NCBI GenBank assembly: GCA_029882955.1
Contig: JAOUJX010000123.1
Coordinates: forward strand, 1-10,305
DNA: 10,305 nt
Source of the DNA: Gammaproteobacteria bacterium
Lineage (GTDB): Bacteria > Pseudomonadota > Gammaproteobacteria > GCA-001735895
Direction: 5' to 3'
Below are positions 6,960 to 10,305 of this stretch, piece by piece; position 1 is the stretch's first letter, and every line of letters begins with the position of its first letter. Position numbers and translations under genes: made by a program. Under the pieces are notes generated by a model. It was not told the origin of the DNA. It saw nothing but the letters and a program-made list of their open reading frames with translations, and made no database searches.

Positions 6960-7023
6960 GTGGTTAGAGATGAATCACCGCTACGCGGCGAGTCCTTGAC
7001 AAGGATGATTCATCTCTAACCAC
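6960..7023. repeat. 64-bp forked palindrome (REP/REPIN-like element)
   Basis: The outer arms GTGGTTAGAGATGAATCA (6960-6977) and TGATTCATCTCTAACCAC (7006-7023) are a perfect 18-bp inverted repeat. The 28-bp interior holds two further hairpins: CCGC-TAC-GCGG (6978-6988) and TCCTT-GAC-AAGGA (6993-7005), separated by CGAG. As single-stranded DNA or RNA it would fold into a forked, cloverleaf-like shape. Each half reads as the same 18-mer beginning GTGG followed by a different small hairpin, an arrangement reminiscent of REPIN elements (paired REPs with a GTRG head, mobilised by RAYT transposases). No target-site duplication is evident. Neither side has a T-tract, so an intrinsic terminator is unlikely. 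Its right edge touches the GGAGA ribosome binding site of the next gene. The structure is certain; the family assignment is inference. Confidence 0.8.
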
Positions 7024-7035
7024 GGAGAATGTTAA

Positions 7036-7713
7036 ATGTTCACAACCAAGTTTTTAGAATTCTTCAAAGCCCTGGCTAAAAATAATAATCGGCAGTGGTT
7101 TAATGAGCACAAAGCCGATTACCAGCAATCCGTGGTGCATCCCATGCTCGACTTTATCGAAGCCATGGCGCCCAGGTTGAAGAAGATTTCTCCTCATTTT
7201 ATTGCCGATGCCCGGCCGCGTGGTGGTTCTCTGTTTCGTATTTATCGGGATATGCGCTTTTCCAAAGACAAGATCCCTTACAAGCTCCACGCTGCCTGCC
7301 AGTTTCGTCATGAATTGGGCAAGGATGCGCACACGGCGGGTTTCTATGTGCACCTGTCGCAGGAAGAAGCCGTGTTTGGTGGTGGTATCTGGTTGCCGCC
7401 GAATGAAGAGTTATTCAAAATTCGTAATACCATTGTCGATAATCCCAACGAATGGAACCGGATTAAAACGAACCCGAAGGTGAAGGACCTGTTTGGTGGC
7501 ATTCAGGGCGATGGACTGAAGCGTCCACCCAGAGGTTTTGATCCCGAGCATCAACATATTGAGGATTTAAAGCGCAAAAGCTTCTTTCTAATGCGAAATG
7601 AGAAACCGGATATTATTCTGGGAGATGGGTTTATAGACGAAGTCGAGGCCACTTTTAAAGCGGCCAAACCTTTAATGGAATACATCTGCTACGCGCAGGA
7701 TGTTCGGTTTTAG
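7036..7713 (+). CDS. DUF2461 family protein
   Basis: A 225-residue protein matching the DUF2461 family (TIGR02453 type), whose biochemical function is not established. Recognisable family motifs are LAKNNNRQWFNEHKADY (13-29), FRIYRDMRFSKDKIPYK (67-83) and GFYVHLS with FGGGIWLPP (102-122). It has no signal peptide and no membrane segment, so it is probably cytoplasmic. ATG 7036 has GGAGA (7024-7028) 7 nt upstream, and that site immediately follows the right arm of the 64-bp palindrome. If transcribed from the candidate promoter at 6918-6946, the mRNA leader would fold into a long stem ending right before the ribosome binding site, which could affect translation. The ABC ATPase gene begins 11 bp after its stop, so the two are probably co-transcribed. 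The functional link with the transporter is unclear. Confidence 0.87.
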   Translation: MFTTKFLEFFKALAKNNNRQWFNEHKADYQQSVVHPMLDFIEAMAPRLKKISPHFIADARPRGGSLFRIYRDMRFSKDKIPYKLHAACQFRHELGKDAHTAGFYVHLSQEEAVFGGGIWLPPNEELFKIRNTIVDNPNEWNRIKTNPKVKDLFGGIQGDGLKRPPRGFDPEHQHIEDLKRKSFFLMRNEKPDIILGDGFIDEVEATFKAAKPLMEYICYAQDVRF

Positions 7714-7724
7714 CCGGGGCGATT

Positions 7725-8609
7725 ATGGCTGTTATTTTGCAAGTTTCTCATCTGGTGAAAAGTTTTGGCTCTTTGACCGCGGTGAATGACGTCAGTTTTG
7801 AAATTCACCAGGGTAGTTGTTTTGGTTTGCTTGGGCCGAACGGCGCCGGTAAAACCACTACCATAGAATTAATGGAAGGTATTAAGACGCCGGACGCGGG
7901 CAGTATCCTGTACCAGGGTGAACCACTCGGAAGACAGTTTCGTAACGAGGCCGGCATTATGTTTCAAACCACTGCGTTGCAGGAGTTTGTTACGGTGCGG
8001 GAGATGCTGGTTCTGTTTAGCCGGTTTTATCCCTCAACTACCGATATCGAGGAACTGGTCGCGCGTTATGCACTGGGTGAATTTCTGCATCAGGATACGC
8101 GTCAACTGTCGGGTGGTCAGAAGCAGCGGCTGTTGCTCGCCATCGCCCTGATTAATAAACCTAAAATTTTATTTCTCGACGAACCGACCACCGGGCTTGA
8201 CCCGCAGTCGAGGCGAAATCTATGGGAGCAGGTGCGACAGGTCAAAGATGCGGGTGCGACAATCCTGCTAACCACGCATTACATGGAGGAGGCTTATGAG
8301 CTTTGTGATGAAATCGCGATTATGGATCATGGCCGTATGATCGCCCATGATGCGCCGGATGCGCTACTGGCAAAACACTTTGATGATGTCGTGATTCAAC
8401 TGGATGAAAAAGACTTACCGCGCGATCTGGGCGAAGCTCAGTTCATGGCCACTTACCGCGAGGGTAATGCCCATATTCTGACCAGTGATGTGAATAAAAC
8501 CATCGAAGGTTTGCTGTCCCGGGATATTCCGCTGGATAGACTACGCATCCGCGCGCGCGATCTGGAAGACCTGTTTCTCGAATTAACCGGCAAGGAGTTA
8601 CGCGCCTGA
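7725..8609 (+). CDS. ABC transporter ATP-binding protein (ABC-2 exporter type)
   Basis: A 294-residue ATPase of the DrrA/NatA/CcmA-like class. All catalytic motifs are present: Walker A GPNGAGKTT (37-45), Q-loop Gln81, signature LSGGQ (128-132), Walker B ILFLDE (148-153), D-loop GLDP (157-160) and switch His185. A C-terminal extension of about 80 residues after the nucleotide domain is usual in this class. It would sit on the cytoplasmic face of the inner membrane and power the permease encoded next. GGGG (7716-7719) lies 5 nt before the ATG. Its stop shares one base with the permease start (TGATG), indicating translational coupling. The exported substrate cannot be inferred; drugs, lipids, polysaccharides and ions are all moved by this class. 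Confidence 0.93.
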   Translation: MAVILQVSHLVKSFGSLTAVNDVSFEIHQGSCFGLLGPNGAGKTTTIELMEGIKTPDAGSILYQGEPLGRQFRNEAGIMFQTTALQEFVTVREMLVLFSRFYPSTTDIEELVARYALGEFLHQDTRQLSGGQKQRLLLAIALINKPKILFLDEPTTGLDPQSRRNLWEQVRQVKDAGATILLTTHYMEEAYELCDEIAIMDHGRMIAHDAPDALLAKHFDDVVIQLDEKDLPRDLGEAQFMATYREGNAHILTSDVNKTIEGLLSRDIPLDRLRIRARDLEDLFLELTGKELRA

Positions 8610-9622
8610 TGTGGAATCGTATTTATGCATTATTCGTCGCCCGCAATACGGAATTTTTCAGGGACCGCTCGTCATTGGCCTGGAGTGTGTTGTTACCCGT
8701 GTTGATGATATTTGTATTTGCGTATGCCTTCACCGAAGAGAATCCGCAAAAGTTTAAAGTAGGTATAGTCGCTTCTACGAACCCTGCTGAAGCGACTCAA
8801 AACTTCACCTCTACACGTTTTATTCAATTCATCGAGTTCGAAGAAGTTGAGCCAAACCTGGAAAAAGTAGAACGCCATCAAATCGATTTAATATTCGATA
8901 CCAGGCGCTTCGGTTACTGGATCAACCGGACTTCGCCGAATGGTTACATCGTTGAGAAATTATTAATCGCGGCATTTTCCGGCGCATCACAGCAACTGCA
9001 ACAGAATATGGTTGAGGGCGACGAGATACGCTATCTGGACTGGGTGATGCCCGGCGTGCTGGCGATGAATATTATGTGGGGCGCCCTGTTTGGTATTGGC
9101 TACGTGATAGTGCGCTATCGAAAATTCGGCGTATTGAAACGACTGCGCGCAACGCCGGTAACGTCGCTGGAATTTCTCACTGCCCAGGTCATGTCGAGAC
9201 TGTGGTTAATGGTTGTGGTGAATGTGGTTATATTCATCGGCCTGGATATGGTGTTCGATTTTCGCATGCACGGTAGTTATCTGGATTTGTTCATCGTATT
9301 TATATTGGGGTGTATCTGTCTGATCTGTTGCGGACTGGTTGTCGCCGCCCGCATCTCCAGTGAGGAAGTTGCCAATGGTCTGTTGAATCTACTGAGCTGG
9401 CCGATGATGTTTTTATCCGGGATCTGGTTTTCGTTGGAAGGGGCGCATCCCTGGATGCAGAAATTTGCCCTGATATTACCGCTTACGCATGTTACCGAAG
9501 CGGCGCGGGAGATTATGATCGATGGCGCAGGATTGGTGCAGATCGCCGATCATTTACTGGTTTTGAGTTTAACCAGTGTTGTACTTCTGGTGATTGGGGC
9601 GTGGGTATTTCGGTGGGAATAA
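8609..9622 (+). CDS. ABC-2 type transporter permease
   Basis: A 337-residue inner-membrane protein. Hydrophobic segments are at about 23-42, 146-169, 197-215, 224-247, 256-275 and 312-334, giving six likely transmembrane helices. About 100 polar residues between the first and second (44-145) form an extracytoplasmic domain, as in ABC2_membrane_3-type permeases. The basic loop YRKFGVLKRLRATPVTSLEF (170-189) is the typical cytoplasmic coupling region of ABC-2 permeases. The start overlaps the ATPase stop by one base; AAGGAG (8592-8597) lies 11 nt upstream of the ATG. With the ATPase it should form a complete 2+2 exporter, and no accessory adaptor gene is visible in the window. No terminator hairpin separates it from mgtE, 45 bp downstream. 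Confidence 0.9.
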   Translation: MWNRIYALFVARNTEFFRDRSSLAWSVLLPVLMIFVFAYAFTEENPQKFKVGIVASTNPAEATQNFTSTRFIQFIEFEEVEPNLEKVERHQIDLIFDTRRFGYWINRTSPNGYIVEKLLIAAFSGASQQLQQNMVEGDEIRYLDWVMPGVLAMNIMWGALFGIGYVIVRYRKFGVLKRLRATPVTSLEFLTAQVMSRLWLMVVVNVVIFIGLDMVFDFRMHGSYLDLFIVFILGCICLICCGLVVAARISSEEVANGLLNLLSWPMMFLSGIWFSLEGAHPWMQKFALILPLTHVTEAAREIMIDGAGLVQIADHLLVLSLTSVVLLVIGAWVFRWE

Positions 9623-9667
9623 TAAAGGGTCAGTCTAATAATGAGGCGTTAACAGATAGGATAAATC

Positions 9668-10305
9668 ATGAATAACAATCTCAAAAATCTGAATCCAGGC
9701 GATAGCGAAGAGACAGAAGCCTCTTTACTGGATGCGATCGAGTCTTCGAATCAGCAGCAGGTTGCCGATATAGTCGAGTCCATTTCGAGCAACGAGGCTC
9801 TGCGTCAGGTTTCTTTGATGGATTCCGATGAGCGCGATCAGCTTCTGGAAATGATGGCGCCGGAAACCGCTGCCGAACTGATAGAAGAAGCGCCCGCCGA
9901 ACTGGCGGTTACCATGATGGAGCATCTCGATTCTTCCGTGGCCGCAAAAATCATGGAGGAATTGCATAGCGACACTCAGGCCGACATCGTACAGGAAATG
10001 GAAGCAGGGAGTTCCGAAGCGCTCCTGTCGGCGATGGAGGCAGAGAGTGCCGAAGGTGTGCGCAGACTTTCGCAGTATGACCCCGATACTGCGGGCGGTT
10101 TGATGGAACTTGAGGTTTTTAGTTTTCCAGTCGACGATACTGTAGGCAGCGTCCTTAAGAGCCTGGTCGAAGGGCATGAGGCCTTTGAGCGTCATCGTGG
10201 TCAGCACCCTTATATCCTGGATAAAGATGGCAAACTGGTAGGCGTAGTTTCGCTCAGAGACATGTTACGTAGCAAACGATCCGTACCGCTGTCCGATATT
10301 ATGCT
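9668..10305 (+). CDS. mgtE: Magnesium transporter MgtE-type protein (partial, N-terminal 212 residues)
   Basis: The frame is open from ATG 9668 to the window end. Residues about 20-135 form an acidic, Met/Glu-rich helical region with the repeated pattern of the MgtE N domain (for example APETAAELIEEAPAELAV, 64-81). YDPDTAGGLM (137-146) is the family motif joining this domain to the CBS pair, and PYILDKDGKLVGVVSLRDML (181-200) is the core of the first CBS domain. In characterised MgtE proteins these cytoplasmic domains sense Mg2+ and gate the membrane channel. The membrane domain would lie beyond the window, so a soluble MgtE-like regulator is not excluded. AGGA (9658-9661) precedes the ATG by 6 nt. 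A 160-codon minus-strand ORF across the gene is an antisense shadow. Confidence 0.87.
   Translation, partial: MNNNLKNLNPGDSEETEASLLDAIESSNQQQVADIVESISSNEALRQVSLMDSDERDQLLEMMAPETAAELIEEAPAELAVTMMEHLDSSVAAKIMEELHSDTQADIVQEMEAGSSEALLSAMEAESAEGVRRLSQYDPDTAGGLMELEVFSFPVDDTVGSVLKSLVEGHEAFERHRGQHPYILDKDGKLVGVVSLRDMLRSKRSVPLSDIM

Noticed and set aside
5092..6978. The 9-mer ATGAATCAC occurs both before hyuA (5092-5100) and in the palindrome (6970-6978 region), suggesting a shared regulatory site
   Set aside because: Only nine bases match and the surrounding sequence differs; this could be coincidence.
6960..7023. Palindrome as a rho-independent terminator
   Set aside because: No T-tract follows on either strand, and it lies between divergent gene starts where a terminator has no obvious purpose.
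6996..7024. TTGACA inside the palindrome as a -35 box for the DUF2461 gene
   Set aside because: No acceptable -10 hexamer lies 16-18 nt downstream, and the resulting start would fall on or beyond the ribosome binding site.
9725..10207. 160-codon minus-strand ORF
   Set aside because: It is antisense to the MgtE gene, whose N-domain and CBS motifs are clear.

Overview
The window looks like chromosomal DNA from a Gram-negative, probably gammaproteobacterial, organism of moderate GC content. This rests on general codon usage, the LysR/AraC/MgtE/ABC-2 gene types and the style of the proteins; no rRNA or other taxonomic marker is present, so it is an inference. Genes are densely packed, no stretch over 300 bases lacks a gene, and I saw no tRNA, rRNA, CRISPR array or insertion sequence.

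Layout. (1) 1-1220: an AraC-family regulator with an N-terminal cupin domain (minus strand, cut by the window start inside its HTH domain) is divergent from a CxxC peroxiredoxin-like gene. The 119-bp gap between them carries overlapping promoter-like boxes and TAGTA/TACTA inverted repeats. (2) 1234-6876: four minus-strand genes read in the order GTP cyclohydrolase II-like (ribA type), LysR regulator, hydantoinase/oxoprolinase subunit A (hyuA), subunit B (hyuB). The two hyu genes overlap by one base (TGATG). A 103-bp AT-rich gap before hyuA has a credible promoter. (3) 6877-7035: a divergent control region with oppositely directed promoter candidates and a 64-bp nested palindrome, made of an 18-bp perfect inverted repeat enclosing two small hairpins, that abuts the ribosome binding site of the next gene. 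(4) 7036-10305: plus-strand genes for a DUF2461 protein, an ABC-2 type exporter (ATPase and permease, overlapping by one base) and the start of an MgtE-type magnesium transporter, cut by the window end.

How the genes fit together. The AraC protein probably controls the peroxiredoxin-like gene. The LysR protein probably controls hyuAB, whose ATP-dependent enzyme would open (or carboxylate) a small cyclic amide or related substrate that cannot be named from sequence. The GTP cyclohydrolase II-like gene sits 21 bp before lysR and may be co-transcribed with it. The DUF2461-ABC-permease genes look like one transcription unit, possibly reading on into mgtE. The most unusual element is the forked palindrome at 6960-7023, which resembles a REP/REPIN-type repeat. 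I found no convincing new multi-gene defence or biosynthetic system.
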